This document shows positions 23,383 through 31,432 of a stretch of 64,000 nucleotides of DNA, one piece after another; the stretch's first letter is position 1, and each line of letters opens with the position of its first letter. Made by a program: the position numbers and the translations under genes. The notes below the pieces were generated by a model. It saw nothing but the letters and a program-made list of their open reading frames with translations, had not been told where the DNA came from and did no database searches. The stretch lies in NCBI RefSeq assembly GCF_000015265.1, contig NC_008699.1:3534001-3598000 (forward strand), in the 5' to 3' direction. This DNA comes from Nocardioides sp. JS614. GTDB lineage: Bacteria > Actinomycetota > Actinomycetes > Propionibacteriales > Nocardioidaceae.

Positions 23383-23904
23383 TCACCACACGTCGCCGTC
23401 GCGCCAGTCGCACGTGATCGGGCCGTCCAGGTCGACGCCGCTCGCCCCGGGTAGGACGTAGATCGACCCGTCGTCGTCCGGCGTGGGCACCGGCCCGTCG
23501 AGGGTCAGGACGGAGGAGGGACCGCGCCACAGCGACCAGCCGCGAGCGCGGTAGAGCGGGACACCACGTGCCGAAGCACTCAGCGCGAGCAGGTCGTACG
23601 CCGGCGCCAGGTCCTCCAGCGCCGTCATCACCGCCGACCCGAGTCCCCGGCGTTGCACGTCGGGGCGGACGGCGACGGCCTCGACGTACCCGCAGTGCAG
23701 CGGGTGCCCGCCCTGGAGCAGGCGCCTCGGCACCACCGACCCGTGGGCGAGCACGCGGCCCTCCTCGACAGCCAGGGCATGCACACCGCCGAGGGCGTGG
23801 GACCAGTCGTGATCGCTGAAGTCGGTGAAGGCGGCGTCCAGCAGCGCCCGCGTCTCGACCAGCTCGACCGCCGACAGCTCGTCGGTGCCGCAGCGGACGA
23901 TCAC
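23383..23904 (-). CDS. Aminoglycoside 2'-N-acetyltransferase, AAC(2')-I family
   Basis: The 173-residue GNAT protein shows features I recognise from mycobacterial AAC(2')-Ic: DWSHALGGVHALA near residue 33, LHCGYVEAVAVRPDVQRRGLGS (acetyl-CoA loop), ASARGVPLYRARGW, TPDDDGSIYVLP, and the C-terminal CDWRDGDVW. These enzymes acetylate the 2'-amino group of gentamicin, tobramycin and related drugs; in mycobacteria they are chromosomal and intrinsic. It starts four bases after the amidase gene ends, so they share an operon. Family assignment is strong; the drug spectrum is not predictable. Confidence 0.87.
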   Translation of the reverse strand: MIVRCGTDELSAVELVETRALLDAAFTDFSDHDWSHALGGVHALAVEEGRVLAHGSVVPRRLLQGGHPLHCGYVEAVAVRPDVQRRGLGSAVMTALEDLAPAYDLLALSASARGVPLYRARGWSLWRGPSSVLTLDGPVPTPDDDGSIYVLPGASGVDLDGPITCDWRDGDVW

Positions 23905-23908
23905 GCCG

Positions 23909-25321
23909 TCACCATCCCGGCGGCCGCCGGTCCGACCACGGTGCGGCCGCCTCCACCTGGGCCGACAGGGCGAGCAGCAGCTCCTCCTCGGCCGGGCGCG
24001 CGGCCAGCATCACCCCGACCGGCAGGCCGCCGGCGGTCCAGTGCAGGGGCAGCGAGATCGCCGGCATGCCGGTGACGTTCCAGGCGGAGGTCCACGGCGT
24101 GAACTCCTTCTGCGCCGAGAAGTCCGCCGCCGGGTCGCCGTCGTCGCGCATCGCCCCCACCGGCACCGGCGGGGCGGCCAGGGTCGGGGTGAGGACGGCG
24201 TCGTACGGCGCGAGCGCGGTCAGCGCGTCTGCAGCGTGGCGGCGCATCGCGCCGATCGCCAGGCCGAACTCCGGCCCGTTCACCTCCCGGCCGGCCGCCG
24301 CGAGCCAACGGGTCAGCGGCCGCAGCAGGTGCTCACGCTCGGGCGGAACCACCGAGAGCGCGGTCAGCACCGCCCAGCAGACCTCGAAGACCGGGACCGC
24401 CTCGGGAGGCAGCGGGGCCGGCACGTCGACGACCTCGTGGCCCAGCGACTCCAGCAGCCGGGAGGCGTCCTCCCATGCCTGCACGCAGTCGGGGTCCACG
24501 GCGACCTCGGCGATGACGGGCTCGATGAACCGGGCGATCCGCAGCCGGCCCGGGTCGCGGTCGCAGGAGGCGAGGAAGGACTCGGTGGGGGCCGGCGCCC
24601 AGGACGGATCCCCGGCGCGACGGCCCGCGAGCACGTCGAGCAGCGCGGCCGCGTCGCGGACGGTCCGGGCGATCGGCCCGGCGGTCGCCAGACCCACCGG
24701 GTCGCCGTACATGGGGTAGCCGCTGATCCGGCCGCGGCTCGGCTTCAGCCCGACCAGGCCGCAGCACGAGGCCGGGATCCGGATCGAGCCGCCGCCGTCG
24801 GACCCCTGCGCCACCGGCACCAGCCCCGCGGCGACCGCCGCGGCTGCGCCGCCCGAGGAGCCGCCGGCGGTCCGGGTCCGGTCCCAGGGCGTGACCGCGG
24901 GCGGGGCGACGTCCGGCTCGGTGTAGCAGGGCGAGCCGAACTCGGGGGTGTTGGTCTTCCCGAGGCTGACCATCCCCGCGGCCTCGATCGAGATCGTGAC
25001 GCCGTCGGAGACGTCGGGGACGAAGTCCGCGAAGGCCGCCGAGCCGAACGTGGTACGCACCCCCGCGGTCAGGTTCAGGTCCTTGATCGCGGTCGGTACG
25101 CCGAACAGCGGCGACTCGCCGGGCCCGGACAAGAACGCCTCCTCGGTCAGCGCGCTCGCGCGGTCGCGGGCCCGGTCGGGGGTGAGCGTGACGAACGCGC
25201 CGACCGTGTCGAGACGGTCGGCGCGTTCGAGGTAGTGATCGGTGAGCTCGAGGGGCGAGACCTCGCCCCGGCGCACCAGGTCGCCCTGCTCGAGCCCGGT
25301 CAGGTCATGGAGTTCGGCCAC
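23909..25321 (-). CDS. Amidase signature enzyme
   Basis: The 470-residue protein has the Ser-Ser-Lys triad segments: catalytic Lys in GVPTAIKDLNL (residues about 75-85), the GGSSGGAAAAVAAGLVPVAQGSDGGGSIR signature with both serines, and CCGLVGLKPSRGR. It resembles NylA-type and other broad amidases. GTG 25321 follows TAGCGT by six bases (leaderless). The AAC(2')-like gene is immediately downstream. It hydrolyses an amide or ester of unknown identity. Confidence 0.88.
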   Translation of the reverse strand: MAELHDLTGLEQGDLVRRGEVSPLELTDHYLERADRLDTVGAFVTLTPDRARDRASALTEEAFLSGPGESPLFGVPTAIKDLNLTAGVRTTFGSAAFADFVPDVSDGVTISIEAAGMVSLGKTNTPEFGSPCYTEPDVAPPAVTPWDRTRTAGGSSGGAAAAVAAGLVPVAQGSDGGGSIRIPASCCGLVGLKPSRGRISGYPMYGDPVGLATAGPIARTVRDAAALLDVLAGRRAGDPSWAPAPTESFLASCDRDPGRLRIARFIEPVIAEVAVDPDCVQAWEDASRLLESLGHEVVDVPAPLPPEAVPVFEVCWAVLTALSVVPPEREHLLRPLTRWLAAAGREVNGPEFGLAIGAMRRHAADALTALAPYDAVLTPTLAAPPVPVGAMRDDGDPAADFSAQKEFTPWTSAWNVTGMPAISLPLHWTAGGLPVGVMLAARPAEEELLLALSAQVEAAAPWSDRRPPGW

Positions 25322-25366
25322 GACCCGACGCTAGCGCCTCGGAGCGCACGAGGATCGGGCCGCGGG

Positions 25367-25918
25367 TCAGGCCGCGGCGCCCGCGGCGACGTCGTACTCG
25401 GCCAGCGCGCGGACCGCGCCGTGCAGGCGGGCCAGCACGTCGGGGTCGGTGAGCACGTCGACCTCGGCCGCGGACTGGGAGACCGTGATGTCCTCGACGA
25501 CGACGGCGCCGGCGATCCGCGCGGACCGGGCCGCGTCGGCGTGCGCCCACTTGCCGCCGTACGGCGTCGGGGTGGTGCCGACCACGCCGAACGGCTTGCC
25601 GACCATCGCGCCCTCGCCGTAGGGGCGGGAGAGCCAGTCGATGGCGTTGTTGAGCACGGCCGGCATGGTGCCGTTGTACTCGGGGGTCACGGCCAGCACG
25701 CGGTCCGCGCGGCCGATCCGCTCGCGCAGCGCGGCCGCGCCGGCGGGAAGGTCGGTGGGGTTGTCGAGGTCCTCGTTGTAGAACGGCACGTCTGCGAGAC
25801 CCTCGACGATGTCGACGGTGACGCCCAGCGGTGCCTGGTCGCGGAGGATCTCGGCGAGCTTGCGGTTGACGGAGTCGGTGCGGAGGCTGCCGACGAGCAC
25901 GGCGATGGTGTTGGTCAT
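25367..25918 (-). CDS. NADPH-dependent FMN reductase
   Basis: The 183-residue flavodoxin-like protein has IAVLVGSLRTDSVNRKLAEIL at the start, TPEYNGTMPAVLNNAIDWLSRP (residues about 75-96, flavin-binding) and GVVGTTPTPYGG. It reduces FMN, quinones or azo compounds with NAD(P)H. It is divergent from a TetR gene with a symmetric operator between. ATG 25918 lies eight bases from the operator's edge, so repressor binding would cover its promoter. Confidence 0.87.
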   Translation of the reverse strand: MTNTIAVLVGSLRTDSVNRKLAEILRDQAPLGVTVDIVEGLADVPFYNEDLDNPTDLPAGAAALRERIGRADRVLAVTPEYNGTMPAVLNNAIDWLSRPYGEGAMVGKPFGVVGTTPTPYGGKWAHADAARSARIAGAVVVEDITVSQSAAEVDVLTDPDVLARLHGAVRALAEYDVAAGAAA

Positions 25919-25925
25919 GGGAGCC

Positions 25926-25947
25926 AAAACGGACTGCGGTCCGTTTT
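25926..25947. promoter_or_regulatory. TetR operator between FMN reductase and its regulator
   Basis: AAAACGGAC (25926-25934) and GTCCGTTTT (25939-25947) are perfect reverse complements around TGCG. ACGGAC-N4-GTCCGT is typical of TetR-family operators for quinone/drug-responsive flavoproteins. The site lies between the divergent starts at 25918 and 25994. Confidence 0.78.
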
Positions 25948-25993
25948 CTATTCCCGGGCGCCGGAATCCGGTCGTCCCTAGGCTGTGCCGGTC

Positions 25994-26611
25994 ATGTCCG
26001 AGCTGTCCGAGCCGCGCCTCCTCCCCCTCCTCAGCGAGCCGCCCGTCGAGCGCCGCGACGCCGCGCGCAACCGCGAGGCGCTGCTCGTCGCCGCCCGGGG
26101 GCTGGTCGCGCGGTGCGGTGCGGATCGGGTGACGATGGACGCCGTGGCCGCGGCGGCCGGCGTCGGCAAGGGCACCGTGTTCCGCCGGTTCGAGTCCCGC
26201 GAGGGCCTGATGGCCGCCGTGCTCAACCACTCCGAGACGGAGTGGCAGGGGCAGGTGATGTCCGGCCCACCGCCGCTCGGGCCGGGCGCGGACCCGTGGG
26301 ACCGGCTGCTGGCCTTCGGCCGGACCCGCCTCGAGACGACCCTGCTCCACGCCGAGCTGATCCGGGAGGCCGGGCGGGCGGCGATCCGCGCGGCCGGCGC
26401 TTACTCGTTCACCGCCACCCACGTGCGCTACCTGCTGCACGAGCTCGGGGTCACCGGCGACCTGCCCCTGCTCGCCGTCGCCCTGCTCGCGCCGCTGGAG
26501 CTGCCCATCCTCGAGCAGCAGGTCGAGATCGAGGGTTTCCCGGTCGACCGGCTCTACGAGGGCTGGGTCGACCTGGCGCGGCGGATCGTGGGGCAGGGCG
26601 CGTCCGGCTGA
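25994..26611 (+). CDS. TetR family regulator
   Basis: The 205-residue protein has an HTH at residues about 45-65 (VTMDAVAAAAGVGKGTVFRRFESREGL) and a TetR C-terminal domain. It is divergent from the FMN reductase and most likely represses it through the palindrome at 25926. ATG 25994 is preferred; a GTG three codons upstream is possible. The ligand is probably electrophilic or quinone-like, by analogy only. Confidence 0.85.
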   Translation: MSELSEPRLLPLLSEPPVERRDAARNREALLVAARGLVARCGADRVTMDAVAAAAGVGKGTVFRRFESREGLMAAVLNHSETEWQGQVMSGPPPLGPGADPWDRLLAFGRTRLETTLLHAELIREAGRAAIRAAGAYSFTATHVRYLLHELGVTGDLPLLAVALLAPLELPILEQQVEIEGFPVDRLYEGWVDLARRIVGQGASG

Positions 26612-26633
26612 CCCCTGCGGCATCGGGGCTCGG

Positions 26634-26679
26634 GACGTCATACGGATGGTGGAAGGGGCAACACTGTCCGCATGACGTC
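26634..26679. terminator. Inverted repeat after TetR gene
   Basis: GACGTCATACGGA (26634-26646) and TCCGCATGACGTC (26667-26679) pair at 12 of 13 positions (the exception is a potential wobble) with a 20-base loop. The repeat lies between convergent genes. There is no U tract on either side, so it may be a bidirectional transcript end or a protein site. Confidence 0.45.
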
Positions 26680-26695
26680 CTGCGGCGCCGCGTGA

Positions 26696-27115
26696 TCAGG
26701 GTCGAGCGCCGGCCGTCCGGTCGCGTCGCTGCCGCCGGGCGGTTAGCAGGGCCTGCAGGAGGAGCATGTTCAGCAGCGCGGCGGCGGTCAGCGCGAGGAT
26801 GCCGAGCACGTCGGCGGTGACCGCGAACCAGTCGGCGAGGTCGCCGCTCGTCGACGTCGTGCACTCCCCTGCGGTCGTGCACGAAGACGACCCGCTGCTG
26901 CTCGACGGGTTGGCACCCGGCACCTGAGCCAGCAGGCCGTACGCGAGGTAGTAGGCCGGGACGGCGGCGAGGCTCGACGGCACCGCCAGGAGCGCGGCGA
27001 CCAGGATCACCGCCGTCGAGTCGGTGAGGAACCCGTCGCCCGCCACCACGAGCACGACCATCACGTAGGCCCACTGCGCGGGATGGAGGTGCCCGATCCG
27101 GCTGATGATCGGCAT
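26696..27115 (-). CDS. Small membrane protein of unknown function
   Basis: The 139-residue protein has three or four hydrophobic segments. Two near the N-terminus (WAYVMVVLVVAGDGFLTDSTAVILVAALLAV) flank an Asp-Gly-Phe motif, followed by a Ser-rich loop with two Cys and a C-terminal helix ending in Arg-rich cytoplasmic residues. The first hydrophobic pair weakly recalls DedA-type proteins, but this is far too short. The start may be ATG 27115 or GTG 27130. It follows the decarboxylase gene on the same strand. Confidence 0.6.
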   Translation of the reverse strand: MPIISRIGHLHPAQWAYVMVVLVVAGDGFLTDSTAVILVAALLAVPSSLAAVPAYYLAYGLLAQVPGANPSSSSGSSSCTTAGECTTSTSGDLADWFAVTADVLGILALTAAALLNMLLLQALLTARRQRRDRTAGARP

Positions 27116-27134
27116 GCACCCATCATCCACTCGG

Positions 27135-28556
27135 TCAGTCGGCCGTCACCCGCAGCGTCGCGAGCGTGGGGTCGGCGGCGTAGGCGACGCGGACGCCGGC
27201 GTGGCGCGCGTGCTCGAGCGCGTCGAGGGTCTGGTCGGTGACCAGCTCGCCCGGGGCGAGCACCGGGATGCCGGGCGGGTACGGCGCGACCAGCTCGGCG
27301 CTGACCCGGCCGACGGCCCGGTCGAGCGGGACGGGCTGCGCCGCGGCGAAGTAGGCCTGCCGCGGGGGCAGCGCGGCGACCGGCTCGACGCGGTAGGCGG
27401 CGGGGCCCACGACCGGACGTGCCGGGCCGCGGCGCCGCTCGACCGACTCCACGATCACGTCCGTGAGCATCCCGATCGTGTCCGCGGTGTCGGCGAGCGA
27501 GACGATCGCGACCAGGACGTCCCGATCGGCGGACTCGACCGGCAGCCCACGCGCCAGGAGGTCCCGCTCGACGGCGTTGCCGTCGGCGCCCGTGGCCGAC
27601 AAGACGATCGTCAGCTTCAACGGGTCGACGTCGGGGCCGTCGAGGACGGCGACCGCCTCGACGGCGCGCAGCCGCTCCCGGGCCCGCGCCGTCGCCGCGA
27701 TCGCGTTGCCCAGGAGCTCCTCGCCGTCGCGCTCGAGCAGGGCGCGAGCGGCATCGGTGCTGGCGAGGATGGCGCCGGCCGGGCTGGTCGTCGCGGTCGC
27801 CTCGACCCCAGCGTCGAGGCGCGCGGCGTCGACGCGCCCGGTGCGCGCGAGGACCAGCGCGGCCTGGCTCCAGGCGGGCAGCGTCTTGTGCGCGCTGGTG
27901 ACCATCACGTCCGCCCCCAGCTGCAGCGGGTGGCGCGGCAGGTCGGAGTGGAAGCCGAAGTGCGCCGCCCAGGCTGCGTCGACCACCAGCGGCACCCCGT
28001 GCTCGTGGGCGGCGTCCGCCAGCCCGGCCACGTCGCCGACGGTGCCGACGTACGACGGGTCGCCGACGAAGACGGCCCGCGCGCCCGGATGGTCCGCCAG
28101 CGCCCGCCGTACCGTCTCGGGCGCGACACCGAGCGGCAGCCCGGTGGCCGCGTCGACCTCGGGCCGCACCCAGACCGGCACCAGCCCGGCGAGCACCAGG
28201 CCGAGCAGGAGCGAGCGGTGCAGGGTGCGGCTGACGATCACCGTGTCGCCGTCGCCCGCGACCGCGAGCGCGACTGCCTGGTTGGCGTGGGTGGCGCCGC
28301 CGGTGGAGAACCGGCACCAGTCCGCTCCCCACAGCCGCGCGGCGCGGGCCTCCGCCTGTGCGAGCACGCCCGTGGCGAGCTTCATCGTGTCGAGACCCGC
28401 GTACAGCGGCACGTCGCCGGCGACCACGTCGCCGACCAGGTCGGTGCGCTGCTTGTGGCCGGGGATGGTGAACGGCGTGACCGGATGCTCCTGGAAGCGG
28501 AGCCAGGCGTCGAGGAGTGGCGCGTGCTCCCGCAGGCCGCGGGGGTCAGTCGGCAT
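27135..28556 (-). CDS. Orn/Lys/Arg decarboxylase-type PLP enzyme
   Basis: The 473-residue protein belongs to the fold-type I group III decarboxylases. It has FTIPGHKQ near residue 30, RFSTGGATHANQAVALA, VDAAWAAHFGFHSDLP with the PLP-binding Asp, and the PLP lysine in VTSAHKTLPAWSQ (about residue 235). Family members decarboxylate lysine, ornithine or arginine to polyamines. This is the short form without the N-terminal wing domain. ATG 28556 lies inside the last codons of the M20 peptidase gene (11-base overlap), so they are coupled. The substrate is uncertain. Confidence 0.85.
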   Translation of the reverse strand: MPTDPRGLREHAPLLDAWLRFQEHPVTPFTIPGHKQRTDLVGDVVAGDVPLYAGLDTMKLATGVLAQAEARAARLWGADWCRFSTGGATHANQAVALAVAGDGDTVIVSRTLHRSLLLGLVLAGLVPVWVRPEVDAATGLPLGVAPETVRRALADHPGARAVFVGDPSYVGTVGDVAGLADAAHEHGVPLVVDAAWAAHFGFHSDLPRHPLQLGADVMVTSAHKTLPAWSQAALVLARTGRVDAARLDAGVEATATTSPAGAILASTDAARALLERDGEELLGNAIAATARARERLRAVEAVAVLDGPDVDPLKLTIVLSATGADGNAVERDLLARGLPVESADRDVLVAIVSLADTADTIGMLTDVIVESVERRRGPARPVVGPAAYRVEPVAALPPRQAYFAAAQPVPLDRAVGRVSAELVAPYPPGIPVLAPGELVTDQTLDALEHARHAGVRVAYAADPTLATLRVTAD

Positions 28557-29673
28557 CGGGCCGCCAGTCACCCAGCACCGTGGTCAGCGCCGTCGCCAGC
28601 GCGCGGACCTGGCGCAGGTCGACCCACTCGTCGACGGCGTGCATCCCGCCGCCGGAGGGACCGCACACCAGCGTCGGGCAGATCTCCTGCCACAGCGGCG
28701 CCTCCATCCAGTACGGCGCGTCGAAGCTCGACCCCGCGCCGAGTTCGGCTCCCAGCCGGCGCGCGAGGCCTGCCGCCGGGCCGTGGTCGTCGAGGCGCCA
28801 GCCCTCGCGATGGGTGAGCAGCTCGGCCTCGGCCTGCCACTCGGGCTCGAGCAGCCCGCGCACCAGCGCGAGCGCGTCGGCGCTCGAGCGATCGGGCGGG
28901 GTCCGCAGCTCCACGAGGCACTCGGCCCGGTCGGGCACCACGAACGCCGACGAGCCGCCGGACGCCAGCGTCACCAGCAGCTCGCCCCCGTCCGCACGGA
29001 CGGAGTCCGCCCGCAGGTCGACGGCGTGCAGTAGGCGCCCGAGATGGGTGATCGCGTTGCTGCCGAGCCCGGCCTGCGAGCTGTGCGCGGCGCGGCCCGC
29101 GAACGTGACGCGGACCAGCGCGAACCCCCGCAGCGAGCGGCACAGGACACCATCCGTGGGTTCGGCGATCAGGCACGCGTCGGGCCGGACGCCGAGCCCG
29201 GGGAGCGCGGCGATCACCGCCTCGCTGCCGAGGCTGGCGTCCTCCTCGTCGGCGACCAGGGCGAGCACCGGGCGCACCGGGGCGCCCGCGGCGACCAGGT
29301 GCTCGGCGGCGGCCACGATGGCGGCGACACCGCCCTTCATGTCGGCCGCGCCGCGCCCCATCAGCCGGTCCCCGTCGATGCGCGGCGTGAACGGCTCCGG
29401 CATGCCGGCCACGCCCACGGTGTCGACGTGCCCGTTGAGCACGACCGTCGGCCATTCCTCCGGGCCGGGCGGCACCGCCACCAGGCTCGGCCGGTCCTCG
29501 GGCCCGGCCGCCGGCACCATCGTCGTGGCGAAGCCCGCGGCCGCGAGCCGCGCCTCCAGGTGCTCCACGATCCGCGGCTCCCCGGCCGCGCCCGGCACCA
29601 GCGCCGGGTTGACGCTGTCGATCCCGACCAGCTCCGCCAGCAGCTCGACGGCCGCGGTCTCCAGTTCGCTCAC
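28546..29673 (-). CDS. M20 family metallopeptidase (ArgE/DapE-like)
   Basis: The 375-residue protein has the M20 metal site: NGHVDTVG (about 79-86), GRGAADMKGG (about 107-116), LVADEEDASLGS with the catalytic Glu, AEPTDG, and a final His in GGGMHAVDEWV. ArgE/DapE-like enzymes deacylate N-acyl amino acids. GTG 29673 follows TAGGCT by six bases. It overlaps the PLP decarboxylase gene, which suggests a two-step path from an N-acylated basic amino acid to a polyamine. That link is an inference. Confidence 0.87.
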   Translation of the reverse strand: MSELETAAVELLAELVGIDSVNPALVPGAAGEPRIVEHLEARLAAAGFATTMVPAAGPEDRPSLVAVPPGPEEWPTVVLNGHVDTVGVAGMPEPFTPRIDGDRLMGRGAADMKGGVAAIVAAAEHLVAAGAPVRPVLALVADEEDASLGSEAVIAALPGLGVRPDACLIAEPTDGVLCRSLRGFALVRVTFAGRAAHSSQAGLGSNAITHLGRLLHAVDLRADSVRADGGELLVTLASGGSSAFVVPDRAECLVELRTPPDRSSADALALVRGLLEPEWQAEAELLTHREGWRLDDHGPAAGLARRLGAELGAGSSFDAPYWMEAPLWQEICPTLVCGPSGGGMHAVDEWVDLRQVRALATALTTVLGDWRPDAD

Positions 29674-29695
29674 GCCCCGAGCCTAGGGACCGGGC

Positions 29696-31288
29696 TCAGG
29701 CCTCGTGCTTGCGCAACCCGAACGTGAGCCCGTCGACCAGCGCCCCCCACGACGCCTCGATGACGTTGGCGCCGACCCCGACGGTGACCCAGGAGGTCTC
29801 GCCGTCACTCGTCTCGATCAGCACCCGGGTGATCGCGTCGGTGCCGTGCCCCTGGTCGAGGATCCGGACCTTGTAGTCGATCAGCTCGAACTTCGCGACC
29901 TGCGGGTAGGCCTGGACGATCGCCTCACGCAGCGCGTGGTCGAGGGCGTTGACCGGGCCGTTGCCCTCCCCGGTGACGACGTACCGGACGCCCCCGGCCT
30001 TGAGCTTCACCGTGGCCTCGGAGACCGCCTCCTCCCCGGCACTGCGCTTGGCGAGGGTCTCGGTGATCACCCGCCACGACTCGACGTCGAAGTACGACGG
30101 GCGCTGCCCCTCGACCTCCTCGATCAGCAGCAGCTCGAAGGAGGCGTCGGCCGCCTCGAACGTGAACCCACGACTCTCGAGCACCTTGACCCGCTCGGTG
30201 ATCCGGGCGACGAGGTCGCGATCGCCGGAGAGGTCGAAACCGAGCTCGCGTCCCTTGAGCTCGATCGAGGCCCGGCCGGCCATGTCGGAGACCAGCAGCC
30301 GCATGTCGTTGCCGACGCCGGCGGGGTCCATGTGCTGGTAGAGGTTCGGGTCCACCTTGATCGCGCTGGCGTGCAGCCCGGCCTTGTGGGTGAACGCGGA
30401 GCTGCCGACGTACGGCTGCCGCGATGCCGGCGGGAAGTTCGTGACCTCGGCGACCGCGTGCGCGATCCGGGTGGCCTCGGTGAGCAGGCCCGGGGGCAGC
30501 ACCTGCCGGTCCAGCTTGAGCTCGAGGTTGGCGACCACCGCGAGCAGGTCGGCGTTCCCGGTGCGCTCGCCGTACCCGTTGATCGTGCCCTGGACATGGG
30601 TCGCGCCGGCGTCGACGGCGGCCAGCGTGTTGGCGACCGCGCAGCCGGTGTCGTTGTGGCAGTGGATGCCGACCCGCACCTGGGCGTTCTCGCGCACGTC
30701 GTGGACGACATCGCTCACCCAGCCGGGCAGCATCCCGCCGTTGGTGTCGCACAGCGCGATCACCTCGGCGCCCGCGTCGTACGCCGTGCGCAGCACCTCG
30801 AGCGCGTAGTCGCGGTTGGCCCGGTAGCCGTCGAAGAAGTGCTCGGCGTCGAGGAAGACCGTCTGCCCCTCGGCGCGCAGGTGGCTGACGGTGTCGCGGA
30901 TCATGGCGAGGTTCTCCTCGAGCGTGGTCCGCAGCGCGAGCTCGACGTGCCGGTCGTAGGACTTGGCCACCACCGTGACCACGCTCGCGCCGCTGTCGCG
31001 CAGCGCCGCGACCAGTGGGTCGTCGGCCGCTTTGACGCCCGCGCGCCGGGTGGCGCCGAACGCCGCGAGCCGCGCGTGCTGGAGGTCGAGCTCGGCGGCG
31101 GCGCGGCGGAAGAACTCGGTGTCCTTCGGGTTCGCGCCCGGCCAGCCGCCCTCGATGTAGCCGACGCCCAGCCCGTCGAGCTGCCGCGCGATCGACAGCT
31201 TGTCGGTGACGGAGAGGTTGAGCCCCTCCTGCTGGGCGCCGTCGCGCAGGGTGGTGTCGTAGACGTGGAAGGCGCCGTGCAGGTCCAT
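29696..31288 (-). CDS. cimA: (R)-citramalate synthase
   Basis: The 530-residue HMGL-like enzyme has VYDTTLRDGAQQEGLNLSV at the start, metal ligands in GIHCHNDTGCAVAN, NGYGERTGNADL, the linker motif HKAGLHASAI, and a C-terminal LeuA regulatory domain (about 400-530). The length and sequence match CimA rather than 2-isopropylmalate synthase. It makes citramalate from pyruvate and acetyl-CoA, the threonine-independent route to 2-ketobutyrate and isoleucine. The C-terminal domain normally mediates isoleucine inhibition. ATG 31288 has GAAAGAG upstream. An Ile-rich leader peptide and an attenuator precede it. Confidence 0.93.
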   Translation of the reverse strand: MDLHGAFHVYDTTLRDGAQQEGLNLSVTDKLSIARQLDGLGVGYIEGGWPGANPKDTEFFRRAAAELDLQHARLAAFGATRRAGVKAADDPLVAALRDSGASVVTVVAKSYDRHVELALRTTLEENLAMIRDTVSHLRAEGQTVFLDAEHFFDGYRANRDYALEVLRTAYDAGAEVIALCDTNGGMLPGWVSDVVHDVRENAQVRVGIHCHNDTGCAVANTLAAVDAGATHVQGTINGYGERTGNADLLAVVANLELKLDRQVLPPGLLTEATRIAHAVAEVTNFPPASRQPYVGSSAFTHKAGLHASAIKVDPNLYQHMDPAGVGNDMRLLVSDMAGRASIELKGRELGFDLSGDRDLVARITERVKVLESRGFTFEAADASFELLLIEEVEGQRPSYFDVESWRVITETLAKRSAGEEAVSEATVKLKAGGVRYVVTGEGNGPVNALDHALREAIVQAYPQVAKFELIDYKVRILDQGHGTDAITRVLIETSDGETSWVTVGVGANVIEASWGALVDGLTFGLRKHEA

Positions 31289-31314
31289 CGCTGACTCTTT
31301 CGGGTTCGAGCAAC

Positions 31315-31339
31315 AAAAAAACCCCTCGGGAACGAGAGG
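31315..31339 (-). terminator. cimA attenuator terminator
   Basis: On the minus strand CCTCTCG pairs with CGAGGGG (seven pairs, one G-U) around a four-base loop, followed immediately by seven Ts. It lies between the leader peptide stop (31382) and the cimA start (31288). It is a textbook intrinsic terminator placed to attenuate cimA. Confidence 0.85.
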
Positions 31340-31342
31340 TCG

Positions 31343-31382
31343 GCGCGTCGGGCGCCCCGTGACTTCCGGGGCTGCGACGCGC
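31343..31382 (-). promoter_or_regulatory. Stem upstream of cimA terminator (attenuator pause/anti-terminator region)
   Basis: GCGCGTCG (31343-31350) pairs with CGACGCGC (31375-31382), with an inner stem GCCCCG/CGGGGC. The outer arm reaches into the leader peptide stop codon, so a ribosome at the Ile codons or at the stop would change its folding. This is the expected geometry for translation-coupled attenuation. Confidence 0.65.
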
Positions 31383-31432
31383 TAGGAAATGATGATCTCG
31401 CTGGAGATCGCCAGGTGCTGCATGGCGACCAT
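31382..31432 (-). CDS. Putative cimA leader peptide (Ile-rich)
   Basis: The frame reads MVAMQHLAISSEIIIS and stops; a shorter start at ATG 31423 gives 13 residues. Four Ile codons, three consecutive (ATC ATC ATT), lie just before the stop. They are followed by a stem and an intrinsic terminator ahead of cimA, the first committed enzyme of isoleucine synthesis. The frame is the same as that of the upstream kinase, whose ORF has no stop before this one. The upstream context GAGCGT-GGCACC-ATG resembles the leaderless start of the ilvB leader peptide (TAGCGT-GGGCCCC-ATG). I infer isoleucine-responsive attenuation. Confidence 0.7.
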   Translation of the reverse strand: MVAMQHLAISSEIIIS

